Part shown: in pieces, positions 14,139-22,819 of the stretch | Numbering within the stretch: position 1 is the first letter of the stretch | Layout: every line of letters starts with the position of its first letter | Origin: Bacteroidota bacterium | GTDB taxonomy: Bacteria > Bacteroidota > Bacteroidia > Chitinophagales > Chitinophagaceae | Length of the DNA: 30,247 nt | Direction: 5' to 3' | Assembly: GCA_023418315.1 (NCBI GenBank) | Contig: JAEZZY010000046.1 | Span: 1 to 30,247 of the forward strand | Translations under genes and position numbers: made by a program | The notes under the pieces: generated by a model | Databases searched by the model: none | Seen by the model: the letters and a program-made list of their open reading frames with translations, nothing else | Told to the model about the DNA's origin: nothing

Positions 14139-14930
14139 TTGAACATCATGCAAGAATATCAAAACCCGCAGCAAGAAGAGAGAAATTTTTTCCGGGGACG
14201 AAAATTCAGAAATTTTGAAGAACATAGGGCGCGTAAACGATTCGGCTTCGGGGTCGTGATATTAGTGATAGGCCTGATTGTGCTGCTTAGGCAATTAGGA
14301 TTTGAAACCTTGCTGCCCATTCGTCATTTTTGGCCCTATATACTCATCATCATCGGACTGGTACTCGGTATTAGTAATAAGTTTCGCAGTGCGGCTCCGT
14401 TTATTTTGCTGATTATAGGCATAGCCCATGCTGTTCCCGCTTTTCATTTTCATTTGGGAGATCAGGTAGTCTATTCCAAACGTTTGGTAGCTCCTCTTGT
14501 TCTGATTGGCGCAGGTCTTTATTTTCTGTTTGTTTCCAAAAAAAAAAGCTGCTTCTCACAAGGATGCCGCACCCCCACCAATGACCAAAACTATGTGATA
14601 AAGGATGTCATCTTCGGAGGTTCAAAAGAAATAATTACTTCCAAGAGCTTTGAAGGAGGCGATGTAACGGCTGTTTTCGGAGGAGCTGAGTTGAATTTTA
14701 CCCAGGCAGAAATGGCAAAGGATACGGCGGTTTTAAATGTGAGAACAGTATTCGGCGGTTGCGAAATTATTGTTCCCTCCAACTGGGAAGTAAAAAGCGA
14801 AGTAACTGTATTGCTGGGTAGCGTGGAAGACCAACGCACTTTGCGCATCACCGATGGAAACATTGCTAAAAAAACACTAGTGCTGCGTGGGCTTTGCTTG
14901 TTTGGCGGAGTGGAAGTTAAATCATATTAA
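14139..14930 (+). CDS. LiaF-like membrane protein
   Basis: 263 residues. A charged N-terminus (~1-35) is followed by four predicted transmembrane helices: ~37-55 (GFGVVILVIGLIVLL), ~63-79 (FWPYILIIIGLVLG), ~84-104 and ~116-132 (LVAPLVLIGAGLYFLFV). The C-terminal ~110 residues form a repeated beta structure with four FGG motifs (VIFGGSKE, AVFGGAEL, TVFGGCEI, LFGGVEV), as in the C-terminal domain of LiaF. In Firmicutes LiaF restrains the LiaSR envelope-stress system. Here the gene leads an operon ending in a LytS-type kinase and LytTR regulator, which supports a comparable sensing or restraining role. That role is inference. An alternative ATG lies at residue 4. Confidence 0.8.
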   Translation: MNIMQEYQNPQQEERNFFRGRKFRNFEEHRARKRFGFGVVILVIGLIVLLRQLGFETLLPIRHFWPYILIIIGLVLGISNKFRSAAPFILLIIGIAHAVPAFHFHLGDQVVYSKRLVAPLVLIGAGLYFLFVSKKKSCFSQGCRTPTNDQNYVIKDVIFGGSKEIITSKSFEGGDVTAVFGGAELNFTQAEMAKDTAVLNVRTVFGGCEIIVPSNWEVKSEVTVLLGSVEDQRTLRITDGNIAKKTLVLRGLCLFGGVEVKSY

Positions 14931-14941
14931 TATCTGAAACT

Positions 14942-15229
14942 ATGCTACAACCATTTATCGTAAATCTCGTTTTTGGAATATCTTGTGAAGGGATTTTTAC
15001 CGATCAATATGAAGAACAGCTACGGTTGGTGTTTTCGGAAAATGAAGACGGAGCTATACAAAAAGGAAGAATCATTGCTAAGGAAATTGCCGGACATTTT
15101 ACGGACAGGCTGGGAAGGATTATGGAATGGAAATTTATAGCCGTAAAAGATATTTCCCTTGTAAAGCTGGATAACGGCAGTTTGCTCTATTCCTCTATAA
15201 AAGAAACAGAACCGATCGGAATGATTTGA
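14942..15229 (+). CDS. Small conserved protein, probably DUF4288-like
   Basis: 95 residues, no signal peptide and no membrane helix. The sequence has the feel of the DUF4288 family: an N-terminal beta strand (FIVNLVFGI), then a TDQYEEQLRLVFSENEDGAI segment with conserved acidic and Arg residues, a helix (QKGRIIAKEIAGHF), then MEWKFIAVKDISLVKLDNG and LLYSSIKE. The function of that family is unknown. It lies 11 bp after the LiaF-like gene and 55 bp before the kinase on the same strand, so it is probably co-transcribed. A soluble adaptor of the sensing module is possible but unproven. Confidence 0.7.
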   Translation: MLQPFIVNLVFGISCEGIFTDQYEEQLRLVFSENEDGAIQKGRIIAKEIAGHFTDRLGRIMEWKFIAVKDISLVKLDNGSLLYSSIKETEPIGMI

Positions 15230-15284
15230 AATGGATTTTGAATTTTTACGACCTGTATATTTTTCATCATAAACACACCAATTT

Positions 15285-16310
15285 TTGCCCATTCTCAACA
15301 ATAGGCGGTTTTTTCCGGTAGTGCTGTTGCTTATCGCTTTTGCGGTAGGCTACGGCATTTTGCATTATTTGTATGAGGAAGAAGTGCTTTCGGCGGTGGA
15401 TGCTTTCCTCAGCGCTTCAGTTTTTACGGGTTGCGTTTGGGCAGGTTCATCCATAGCCAAAAACTATCCGACACATGTAGCCGCCATTATTTATTCCATC
15501 ATCATCGGGATGTTTACCGGTTTCGTTTCTTATACGATTTCGGGATGGCTTCTGCAATGGTGGTATGCGGAAAACACCGCTTTTCGTGATGCCTATGAAG
15601 CCTCTCAATTTACCCGATTGTTGCTGCATATTCTCTCCGCCTGCTGGGTTATTTCGCTGGGTGCCATGAAACGAAAAAATGACGATCTGGAAGAAAAAAT
15701 GACCCATATAGCCGATGCTGCTACTTTGCATAAAGAAGCGGAATTATTCAAACTCCGGCAGCAACAGCAACCTCATTTTTTATACAACAGCCTCAATTCT
15801 ATAAACGCACTTATCTTAATCCTTCCGGAAAAAGCGCAGGAAATGGTGGGCAAACTTTCGGATTTTTTGCGTGCCTCCGTAAAGCGGGACGCAGCTGCCT
15901 ATATTCCGCTTTCCGAAGAGCTGCACTATATTGAAACTTATCTGGCAATAGAATCGGTGCGCTTTGGCGATCGCCTGCGTGTGGTAGTAGAAAAACAATT
16001 CCATGAAGATGCGGTGATTCCGCCATTCATTCTGCAACCTATTCTGGAAAATGCACTTAAATTCGGAGTCTATGGCACCACCGGAGAAGTGATCATAAAA
16101 ATAGACATCCGGCAGGAAGAAGATTTGTTGCAGATTTCTATTGAAAATCCATATATGGAATCTTCACAACCGGCTATAGGCACAGGTTTTGGATTAGAAG
16201 GGATTGCCCGTAGGTTGTATTTGCTCTATGGAAGAAATGATTTGCTTCATACCCACAAAACGCCCCATACATTCATCACCCGATTAAAACTGCCTCCACA
16301 CCATGTATAA
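15285..16310 (+). CDS. LytS-type sensor histidine kinase
   Basis: 341 residues. Four transmembrane helices lie in the first ~128 residues (~11-29, ~37-58, ~64-90, ~112-127), followed by a coiled linker (~130-158). The His-kinase domain has the phosphoacceptor His164 in QQQPHFLYNSLNSINALI. The ATPase part has the N box PPFILQPILENALKFGV (Asn256) and the G box GTGFGLEGIARR (299-310). This is the LytS/YehU class, which signals to LytTR regulators. The start is TTG at 15285: an in-frame TAA lies at 15270 and the next in-frame Met is far inside the third helix, so a non-ATG start is required. It overlaps the next gene by 8 bp, showing translational coupling. Confidence 0.9.
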   Translation: MPILNNRRFFPVVLLLIAFAVGYGILHYLYEEEVLSAVDAFLSASVFTGCVWAGSSIAKNYPTHVAAIIYSIIIGMFTGFVSYTISGWLLQWWYAENTAFRDAYEASQFTRLLLHILSACWVISLGAMKRKNDDLEEKMTHIADAATLHKEAELFKLRQQQQPHFLYNSLNSINALILILPEKAQEMVGKLSDFLRASVKRDAAAYIPLSEELHYIETYLAIESVRFGDRLRVVVEKQFHEDAVIPPFILQPILENALKFGVYGTTGEVIIKIDIRQEEDLLQISIENPYMESSQPAIGTGFGLEGIARRLYLLYGRNDLLHTHKTPHTFITRLKLPPHHV

Positions 16311-17040
16311 AATTATATTGATAGATGATGAGCCGCTGGCAAGACAATTGATACGCGTGTTGCTAAAGCCTTATCCATCCATGGAAATTATAGGGGAATG
16401 CGGAGACGGTTTTGAAGGATTTAAAGCCATTCAGGAGTACAAGCCCGATCTTATTTTTCTGGATATTCAAATGCCGCGCGTTACCGGTTTTGAGATGCTG
16501 GAGCTTTTGGAGGAACCGCCGTCCGTCATTTTTACCACAGCTTTTGATGAATATGCGTTGAAAGCTTTTGAAGCAAATGCTATAGATTATTTACTCAAAC
16601 CCGTTACCAAAGAGCGCATGGATAAAGCCATGCAGAAATGGCTGCAAACCGCCTCGCAGCGAAACGCTACAAACACTCTGCATTTGCCGGACGGCGTTTT
16701 GCAGGAAGGTTATAAAAACAGAATTGTGGTAAAAGACAACGGGCATATACGCATTATACCCGAGAAGGAACTTTATTATCTGGAAGCGAGCGACGACTAT
16801 GTCAAAATCTTTACTAAAGAAGGAAAATTTCTGAAGAAAAGCACACTCAGCTATATTGAAAAAACATTCGACCCGCGACGCTTTGTGCGGGTGCATCGTT
16901 CTTATTTGATACCTGTAGAACAGCTTATGCGTATAGAGCCTTACGAAAAAGACAGTCATATAGCTTTGCTGCACGGAGGTGCTAAGATACCGGTGAGCAA
17001 AAGCGGACTTGCAAAACTGAAAGACCTGCTGGGCTGGTGA
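16303..17040 (+). CDS. LytR/AlgR-type response regulator with LytTR DNA-binding domain
   Basis: 245 residues. The receiver (~1-115) has the acidic pair D8-D9 (ILIDDEPLAR), phosphoacceptor D54 (IFLDIQMPRVTGFE), T79 (IFTTAFDEYAL) and K99 (DYLLKPVTKER). The LytTR domain (~139-245) has the family wording KELYYLEASDDYVKI, FVRVHRSYLIP and IPVSKSGLAKLKD. It binds direct repeats two helical turns apart. The start codon overlaps the kinase gene, so this is the cognate partner. Targets are not identified; a direct repeat of fitting spacing lies at 1365-1395 in this window. The hairpin after the stop is oriented for the opposite strand. Confidence 0.95.
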   Translation: MYKIILIDDEPLARQLIRVLLKPYPSMEIIGECGDGFEGFKAIQEYKPDLIFLDIQMPRVTGFEMLELLEEPPSVIFTTAFDEYALKAFEANAIDYLLKPVTKERMDKAMQKWLQTASQRNATNTLHLPDGVLQEGYKNRIVVKDNGHIRIIPEKELYYLEASDDYVKIFTKEGKFLKKSTLSYIEKTFDPRRFVRVHRSYLIPVEQLMRIEPYEKDSHIALLHGGAKIPVSKSGLAKLKDLLGW

Positions 17041-17073
17041 TGCTGCCTATGAAAGGGAGTAAATTCCTATAAT

Positions 17074-17098
17074 AAAAAAGCCGGGATGACCCCGGCTT
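17074..17098 (-). terminator. Terminator of the T9SS cargo gene at 17119
   Basis: An 8-bp stem AAGCCGGG (17078-17085) with CCCGGCTT (17091-17098), 5-nt loop, and on the minus strand a TTTTTTATT tail. On the plus strand no T tract follows, so it serves the leftward gene. Confidence 0.85.
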
Positions 17099-17118
17099 AG
17101 CTATAAAACCAATTTATA

Positions 17119-17814
17119 TTACTGATGTGTAAACTTTCTTGTGCCGACTACTTTGCCTTGGCTGTTGTACAAACGCACGAAATAAATACCGGAAGGTAAA
17201 TCTTCCACATCCAGTTTGGCGCTGGTGCTGCTTACTTTGTACACACTTACCATCTTGCCGATGAGGTTGTAAATACCGATGTTTTTTACTCCTAAATTGG
17301 CATCGTAAATTACATTTACCGAGCTTTTTGCAGGGTTAGGAAATACCACAATATTATCCTCGGAGCGGGTAATGGTGATAGTGGATGACGTTGTTTTTGT
17401 AGCAATAAAAGTAATATCCTTAGCGCTAAGAGGGGCACCGGCTACAGAAATAGTGGAGGTAACAAATGCACTGCTGCCCATGGCGGCTCCTTCATCCTTA
17501 AAATCAACATAGTGATACATGGTATCACCGGCATCTACAGGATTGGAGGTTCTTGTGGAGCCTGAAATATTATAATAGCATAGGTTGTTATCACACATAC
17601 CGCCAAAATTCCATCCCGTAGGAAAATCATTATTGGTTATTTTCCATTCGTAAGTGGAAGTGGAAGAGGAGGTATTAATGACGCTATTAATCACTTTAAT
17701 ATCTCCACCGCCGGCTACGGAAGCCGTATCCCCATATATAGTCGTAAAACTTTGGGCAAAGGATAAAGTAGCTATAGATAAACAACTAAGAACACTAAGT
17801 AAAATCTTCTTCAT
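17119..17814 (-). CDS. Secreted protein with T9SS C-terminal sorting domain
   Basis: 231 residues. The signal peptide is MKKILLSVLSCLSIATLSFA with likely cleavage after Ala20. The middle region (~21-150) is beta-rich and unrecognised, with a close Cys pair (C74 and C79 in GGMCDNNLCYYNI). The last ~77 residues are a type A T9SS sorting domain: NIVVFPNPAKSSVNVIYD, IGIYNLIGKMV, DLPSGIYFVRLYNSQGK. The protein is expected to cross the outer membrane through the T9SS and be anchored to the surface or released. No binding or catalytic domain could be named. It is monocistronic, with its own terminator. Confidence 0.88.
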   Translation of the reverse strand: MKKILLSVLSCLSIATLSFAQSFTTIYGDTASVAGGGDIKVINSVINTSSSTSTYEWKITNNDFPTGWNFGGMCDNNLCYYNISGSTRTSNPVDAGDTMYHYVDFKDEGAAMGSSAFVTSTISVAGAPLSAKDITFIATKTTSSTITITRSEDNIVVFPNPAKSSVNVIYDANLGVKNIGIYNLIGKMVSVYKVSSTSAKLDVEDLPSGIYFVRLYNSQGKVVGTRKFTHQ

Positions 17815-17986
17815 ACAAAATCTAATTTCAGTAATGCAAAATAATACAATAAATGTGGAGAAACAAAATTTATTTTGTCCTATGCTTTGTTAATTCTTTT
17901 CGTCTGCAATCCCCCTAAAATCCCGCTTTTCGCCAAACCAATATTTCGTAACATTGTCTGTTCGTTTTTAAATCAATTACTGTGCC

Positions 17987-19663
17987 ATGAATAAAAGGTC
18001 CGTAACGTCAAAAGGGTTTGTAACCGGTGTGCTGGTCAGCAGCGTTTTATTTTTATTTATCCAAGCCAAGCCTGTAGATTCTTATTTTGAAATCTCCAAA
18101 AACCTTGAAATTTTTTCCAATCTTTTCCGCGAACTGAACAGCTATTATGTGGATCCTATAGAGCCGGGTAAACTGGTGAAAACAGGGATAGATGCCATGC
18201 TGGAAGAACTGGATCCTTATACCAATTACATCACCGAATCGGATATCGAAGAATATGAATTTCAGACCACGGGAAAATACGGTGGCATAGGGGCTACGAT
18301 GCGCAAAAAAGGAGAAGACATTTTCATAGGCGATGTATATGAGAGCAGCCCTTCGCAGAAAGCAGGTTTGCACCCCGGCGATCAGGTAATTTCTATAGAC
18401 GACCACAGCATTGCCGGTAAATCTATAGAGGATATAAGCCTTTTGCTGAAAGGCGCGCCGGGCACGCAGCTAAAGCTCAACGTGAAAGATGCCTATACCG
18501 GCGAGGAGCAAGTAAAAATGCTGACGCGCGGCGAGATAGAAATATCCAGCGTGCCTTACGCAGCGCTTATAGGCCCACAGAAAGATATGGCTTATGTGAA
18601 ACTTACTCAGTTTACAATGGGTTGTAGCCGCACCGTGAAAAACTCGTTGGATAGTCTGAAAGCCGTGAAAACAGATTTGAAAGGCGTAGTACTGGATTTG
18701 CGCAACAACCCCGGTGGTTTGCTGGATGAAGCCGTAGCCGTGTGCAATTTGTTTGTAGATAAAGGTCAGCTTGTCGTTTCTACCAAAGGCAAACTAAAGG
18801 AAATGGATAAAGAATACCGTACGCCGGCCGTTGCCTGGGATAATAAAATTCCCGTAACGGTATTGATAAACGGCTATTCGGCTTCGGCATCGGAGATTGT
18901 AGCCGGCACCTTGCAAGACCTGGACAGAGGTGTGATTATCGGCTCCAATTCCTACGGCAAAGGATTGGTGCAGGTAACCAAAGAACTTGGCTATAATGCC
19001 AAGCTGAAACTCACCATTGCCAAATACTACACTCCCAGCGGTCGTTGCATTCAAGCGATAGACTATACCCACCGGAATCTGGACGGTAGCGCCGGTCGCG
19101 TACCCGATTCACTGAAAAAAGCCTTTGTAACCAAAGGAGGACGTAAGGTGCTGAGCGGCGGCGGTATAGAGCCGGATATGAAACTCAGCGACGACCCTAT
19201 AAGCAAGCTCGCCGTGGTATTATACAGTAAAAATCTCATCTTCGACTATGCTACGCAATATGCCAAACAACATAGCGCCATCAGTCCCGCAGCAAGTTTT
19301 ACGCTTTCTGAAACAGATTATAATGAGTTTGCAAAATATCTTCAAAACAAAGATTACTCCTATAAGACGGAAACAGAACTCGCATTGGATTCGTTAAAAG
19401 AAACCGCTACAAGGGAGAAATATTTTGACGCTATAAAACCTGAATATACAGCCTTGCAAGGAAAGCTAAGTCATGATAAACAAAAAGACCTTCAAAAGCA
19501 TAAAGAGGATATAAAACATATTCTGGAGAGCGAAATCGTATCCCGTTATTATTATCAAAAAGGCAGGATAGCACATGGCTTGCAATATGATAAAAACATA
19601 GAAAAAGCTATTGCTTTAATTGCTGAACCTACACAGATGAGCGCTTTATTGCAAAAAAAATAA
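17987..19663 (+). CDS. C-terminal processing peptidase (CtpA/Prc, family S41)
   Basis: 558 residues. An N-terminal hydrophobic segment (~10-27) exports or anchors the protein in the periplasm. A PDZ domain (~88-170) contains GGIGATMRKKGE and GLHPGDQVISID. The S41 protease core shows VVLDLRNNPGGLLDEAV, the nucleophile Ser300 in NGYSASASEIVAG and the general base Lys325 in NSYGKGLVQ, the 25-residue Ser-Lys spacing seen in E. coli Prc. A C-terminal helical extension (~420-558) is Lys-rich. Such proteases trim or degrade periplasmic proteins, including cell-wall hydrolases, from the C-terminus. YjbR and plsY genes follow on the same strand at short distances. Confidence 0.95.
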   Translation: MNKRSVTSKGFVTGVLVSSVLFLFIQAKPVDSYFEISKNLEIFSNLFRELNSYYVDPIEPGKLVKTGIDAMLEELDPYTNYITESDIEEYEFQTTGKYGGIGATMRKKGEDIFIGDVYESSPSQKAGLHPGDQVISIDDHSIAGKSIEDISLLLKGAPGTQLKLNVKDAYTGEEQVKMLTRGEIEISSVPYAALIGPQKDMAYVKLTQFTMGCSRTVKNSLDSLKAVKTDLKGVVLDLRNNPGGLLDEAVAVCNLFVDKGQLVVSTKGKLKEMDKEYRTPAVAWDNKIPVTVLINGYSASASEIVAGTLQDLDRGVIIGSNSYGKGLVQVTKELGYNAKLKLTIAKYYTPSGRCIQAIDYTHRNLDGSAGRVPDSLKKAFVTKGGRKVLSGGGIEPDMKLSDDPISKLAVVLYSKNLIFDYATQYAKQHSAISPAASFTLSETDYNEFAKYLQNKDYSYKTETELALDSLKETATREKYFDAIKPEYTALQGKLSHDKQKDLQKHKEDIKHILESEIVSRYYYQKGRIAHGLQYDKNIEKAIALIAEPTQMSALLQKK

Positions 19664-19682
19664 TCCGGATTTTTATAGTAAG

Positions 19683-20027
19683 ATGACCCACAAGAAACTA
19701 CGAACATATTGCCTGAATTTTCCCGGAGCTACCGAAGGAATAAAATGGGAAGACCATACTTGTTTTATGGTAGCGGGAAAGATTTTTTGCATGACGGGAA
19801 TGAATGATTACAGCGCTGTTAATCTCAAAGTAACTTCCGATGATTTTGACCTGCTTACCGAGCGGGATGGAGTGGAGCAGGCTCCTTATATGGCACGCGG
19901 CCAATGGATAAGCATTCAAAAACGAAAAGCATTGAAGCCGGATGAATGGACGCATTTCATTAGGCAATCTTATGAGCTCATAAAATCAAAACTTACCAAA
20001 AAACAGCAAGCAGAGCTGACAAGCTGA
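19683..20027 (+). CDS. MmcQ/YjbR family protein
   Basis: 114 residues, cytosolic. The family pattern is clear: an N-terminal LRTYCLNFPGATEGIKWEDH, then FMVAGKIFCMTGMN, VNLKVTSDDFDLLTERDGVEQAPYM, and near the end the tryptophan-containing ALKPDEWTHFIRQSYELIKSKL. The fold resembles a double-wing DNA-binding domain, but no function is established for most members. It lies 19 bp after the ctpA-like gene on the same strand, so the two are likely one transcript. There is no visible functional link to it. Confidence 0.88.
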   Translation: MTHKKLRTYCLNFPGATEGIKWEDHTCFMVAGKIFCMTGMNDYSAVNLKVTSDDFDLLTERDGVEQAPYMARGQWISIQKRKALKPDEWTHFIRQSYELIKSKLTKKQQAELTS

Positions 20028-20103
20028 AATGGTAAATTTAGCAGTTGCGTGGTAGCTTGTCTTTTAAAAAGTTTATTTTTGCTTTCTTTACAAAAATTAC
20101 AGC

Positions 20104-20736
20104 ATGTTGATCGCTTCTCTTATAATCCTTGCTTATCTTATAGGCTCTATCCCTACAGCGGTATGGGTGAGTAAAAAACATTTTGGCATAGACATTCGCG
20201 AACATGGCAGCGGCAATGCCGGCGCTACCAACACGTTTCGTGTACTCGGTCCCAAAGCCGGTTCTTTTGTGATGCTGATAGATATGCTCAAAGGATTTAT
20301 AGCAGTGAAGTTGTCGCTTATTTCTCCTTTACCCTGGTATAGCGAAGCCATCACCAATTTGCAGATTGTTTTGGGATTAGCAGCCGTATTAGGGCACATC
20401 TTCCCTATATGGGCAGGCTTTAAGGGCGGAAAGGGGATTGCTACTTTATTTGGGATGATTTTAGGCATTCAGCCGCTGGTAGCCGTAAGCCTTATTGGTG
20501 TTTTTTTATTAATGCTGTTTCTCACCCGCTATGTATCGCTTAGTTCCATCAGTGCCAGTGTTGCCTTTCCGGTTTTGATTTTATTTATCTTTCGCGAGCC
20601 GGAGATCAGTTATCGCCTTTTTGCTATCGCCACGGCTTGTCTGGTGATTCTTACCCACTACAAAAACATAGACCGCCTGCTGCATGGCAATGAAAACAAG
20701 GTTTCGTTGTTTAAGAAGAAGAAAGATAGGAAGTGA
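20104..20736 (+). CDS. plsY: Glycerol-3-phosphate acyltransferase PlsY
   Basis: 210 residues, an inner-membrane enzyme that transfers an acyl group from acyl-phosphate to glycerol-3-phosphate, the first step of phospholipid synthesis. It shows the three conserved PlsY motifs: GSIPTAVWVSK ... HGSGNAGATNTFRVLG, GHIFPIWAGFKGGKGIAT, and the C-terminal THYKNIDRLLHGNENKV. Several hydrophobic helices separate them, as expected. It starts at the ATG at 20104; a TATTTTTG -7-like sequence lies at 20074-20081 but lacks a well-spaced -33. It may also be read from the ctp transcript. A strong bidirectional terminator follows. Confidence 0.97.
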   Translation: MLIASLIILAYLIGSIPTAVWVSKKHFGIDIREHGSGNAGATNTFRVLGPKAGSFVMLIDMLKGFIAVKLSLISPLPWYSEAITNLQIVLGLAAVLGHIFPIWAGFKGGKGIATLFGMILGIQPLVAVSLIGVFLLMLFLTRYVSLSSISASVAFPVLILFIFREPEISYRLFAIATACLVILTHYKNIDRLLHGNENKVSLFKKKKDRK

Positions 20737-20768
20737 ATAGGCTTGTAAAATTTCTGCAAAAGACATAA

Positions 20769-20804
20769 AAAAAGAAACTGCTCTCGCAAGCAGTTTCTTT
20801 TTGT
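20769..20804. terminator. Bidirectional terminator between plsY and the Omp28-like gene
   Basis: A perfect 14-bp stem (AAAAAGAAACTGCT 20769-20782 with 20789-20802), loop CTCGCA. A-rich left and T-rich right arms let it stop both converging transcripts. Confidence 0.9.
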
Positions 20805-20822
20805 TTTACAATGTTTTTTCTA

Positions 20823-21929
20823 TTAATACACATTCACTTTAAAAACTTGTCTTCCGCCTTTGTCTGTTGACAACTCCAGCATATACATGCCCGGTGTGAG
20901 CGCATAATCTGCGGCTCTCCATCTCATTGTGTGAATGCCTTCTACTTCATAGCTGTTGTAGGGCGTAGCCACCAGTTGTCCCATGGCGTTATATACGTTC
21001 AGTTTTACCTTGGCGCTTTCTTGAATGTTGTATTCTATCTTCACAATCTCGTTGGAAGCTGCGGGATTAGGATAAGCTCCTACTACACTTATCGTTTCAT
21101 TTATATCATTTACACCTGTAGGAAAGAATGAAGAAAGTTGAATTTCTTCCGCATTCAGGATTTCTTTTTCACCATTGGCTACTGCACCGTCGTAGGCTAC
21201 AAAGGCTACCAGATGTATGTTTTTCTTTACCCATGCAGGGTTTATGGTAAAACTAATATTCTTGGTATAAGTAGTGTTAAGTACAGGTGTTGCCGGAATT
21301 ACGCCGGTATAGCCCCATGCATCACCGAGAGCATCTCTAAGTGTGTTGTTGTGATACCAGTTGGTAAGGGGGCTGGCACCATTCTGAATGGAGGAGGAAT
21401 AATTCTCTTGAGCATAACTGCCGGTTGCGGGGATACTGTCTTCCAATACATACACCTGAACTTTTAGCGGCACGCCCGCAGTAGGAGCCGATGTGAATTT
21501 TACGTTTACTTTGCCTGTATAATTTCCCGTACCTGCATCATATACCGTATTGGAAAAGCTTACGGAAACCTTAGCCGTAGTAGCTGCTTGCTGATTAAAA
21601 TAGTTAGACCATTTGCTTCTACTAACGGAGGTCTTTGCTTCCCCCGAAAACATTTTTCTATCAATGGAGCCGTTGGGATAGCTGGTAACATTAAGTCCCG
21701 CGTCAATAGCAGCGCCTTCGGGAGTTTGTAACGCGTCTCCGTTATGGTTTGCAATTGCAATTAAGGTAGTGGGATTCGCAGCTTCCAGGTTTTCAAGAAT
21801 AACCGTTCCTTCCGGACACCAGCCACACCAGGCACCGGTATAATCTTCAATGATTACCTTTTTTGTTTGCGCATTTACCATTACGGCAGAACATGCGACA
21901 AAAAAGAGTGGGAGTGTAATTTTTTTCAT
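20823..21929 (-). CDS. Omp28-related T9SS cargo protein with CGWC motif
   Basis: 368 residues. The signal peptide is MKKITLPLFFVACSAVMVNA, cleaved near residue 20. Right after it comes a thioredoxin-like region, VIIEDYTGAWCGWCPEG, with Cys35 and Cys38, followed by ANHNGDALQTPEG and the SYPNGSIDR strand with the proline expected near the active site. This matches the Omp28-related family. A central beta region (~120-275) follows. The last ~85 residues are a type A T9SS sorting domain (SVVGAYPNPAASNEIVKIEY ... TPGMYMLELSTDKGG). The layout suggests a surface-located thiol-disulfide protein; its substrate is unknown. Confidence 0.9.
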   Translation of the reverse strand: MKKITLPLFFVACSAVMVNAQTKKVIIEDYTGAWCGWCPEGTVILENLEAANPTTLIAIANHNGDALQTPEGAAIDAGLNVTSYPNGSIDRKMFSGEAKTSVSRSKWSNYFNQQAATTAKVSVSFSNTVYDAGTGNYTGKVNVKFTSAPTAGVPLKVQVYVLEDSIPATGSYAQENYSSSIQNGASPLTNWYHNNTLRDALGDAWGYTGVIPATPVLNTTYTKNISFTINPAWVKKNIHLVAFVAYDGAVANGEKEILNAEEIQLSSFFPTGVNDINETISVVGAYPNPAASNEIVKIEYNIQESAKVKLNVYNAMGQLVATPYNSYEVEGIHTMRWRAADYALTPGMYMLELSTDKGGRQVFKVNVY

Positions 21930-22168
21930 TTTCTATATATTTAGTTGTTTAATGATTTTTACAAAATATAACTTTTGTTTAAAAAAGAATAATATTAGCC
22001 GCTTTTTTTTAAACAGAAGGATAAAGGGAAAATTTCATTTATAGCATCACCTCTCCGAAGCTTAATTATCTCGTATGGTAGAGACCCAACCAAAACCGGC
22101 GTTTTACAACTGTATTTTATGGGGTGAGCGCCTATAATCTCCTATAAACCGTAGCTTAGCTCCTCGCT

Positions 22169-22819
22169 ATGAAGATTTCATTTGCACAAAAAATACTCAG
22201 CTATTTATATCCCGTAAAACTGTGCAAGCGCGCCGGTGCGGTAAATCCTTTGCTGGAGCTTTTTCTATACAAGGGGCAATGGCAGCTTGCTACCCAAGAC
22301 GCTATCTATTCCGATGGCAACCGTTACCGCCCCTTGCAAATAGCTTTTGGTACTATAAAACATCGGTTACCATCGGTAAAAAACGTACTCATCTTAGGCA
22401 CGGGTTTGGGCAGTGCTGTCGTTATTTTAGATAAAATGGGCATTCGTCCGAAAATGGATTTGGTGGAGCTTGATGCAACTATTCTTCATTGGGCAAAAGA
22501 GTGTTTACCGGAAGGAATCATTCCCCACCTCCATTTTATCTGTGATGATGCAAACCATTTTATGCAGCAGAATACACAGCACTACAACCTTATAGTAGTG
22601 GATGTTTTTATGGGCAGGGAAGTGCCGGCATTCGTTACGGAAAAGGAGTTTTTGATAAGGTGCAGACAGGCGCTTACTAAGGGAGGAATATTTGTGCTGA
22701 ATTATATTATTCTGCAACAAGAAAATTGGGAAAAGACCCTGTTGCACATGCAGGAGCTATTTCCCAATCATCAAATTCATACGCTCGGCGTAAACCGGAT
22801 AGTAGTGGCTACAGTTTAG
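22169..22819 (+). CDS. Spermidine-synthase-like SAM-dependent transferase
   Basis: 216 residues with a Rossmann methyltransferase fold. NVLILGTGLGSAVVILDKMG is the glycine-rich nucleotide loop. MDLVELDATILHWAK supplies the acidic residue that holds the ribose, FICDDANHFM follows, and YNLIVVDVFMGREVPAFVTEKEFL corresponds to the spermidine synthase active-site loop. The N-terminal beta tetramerisation domain of true SpeE is short here, and no polyamine genes are nearby. It may be a methyltransferase-like paralogue rather than a real spermidine synthase. It overlaps the 3' end of oxyR by 11 bp, tail to tail. Confidence 0.75.
   Translation: MKISFAQKILSYLYPVKLCKRAGAVNPLLELFLYKGQWQLATQDAIYSDGNRYRPLQIAFGTIKHRLPSVKNVLILGTGLGSAVVILDKMGIRPKMDLVELDATILHWAKECLPEGIIPHLHFICDDANHFMQQNTQHYNLIVVDVFMGREVPAFVTEKEFLIRCRQALTKGGIFVLNYIILQQENWEKTLLHMQELFPNHQIHTLGVNRIVVATV

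Noticed and set aside
17863..17878. Palindrome ACAAAAT-TT-ATTTTGT upstream of the T9SS cargo gene
   Set aside because: Seven-base AT-only arms in an AT-rich gap are expected by chance, and there is no second copy.
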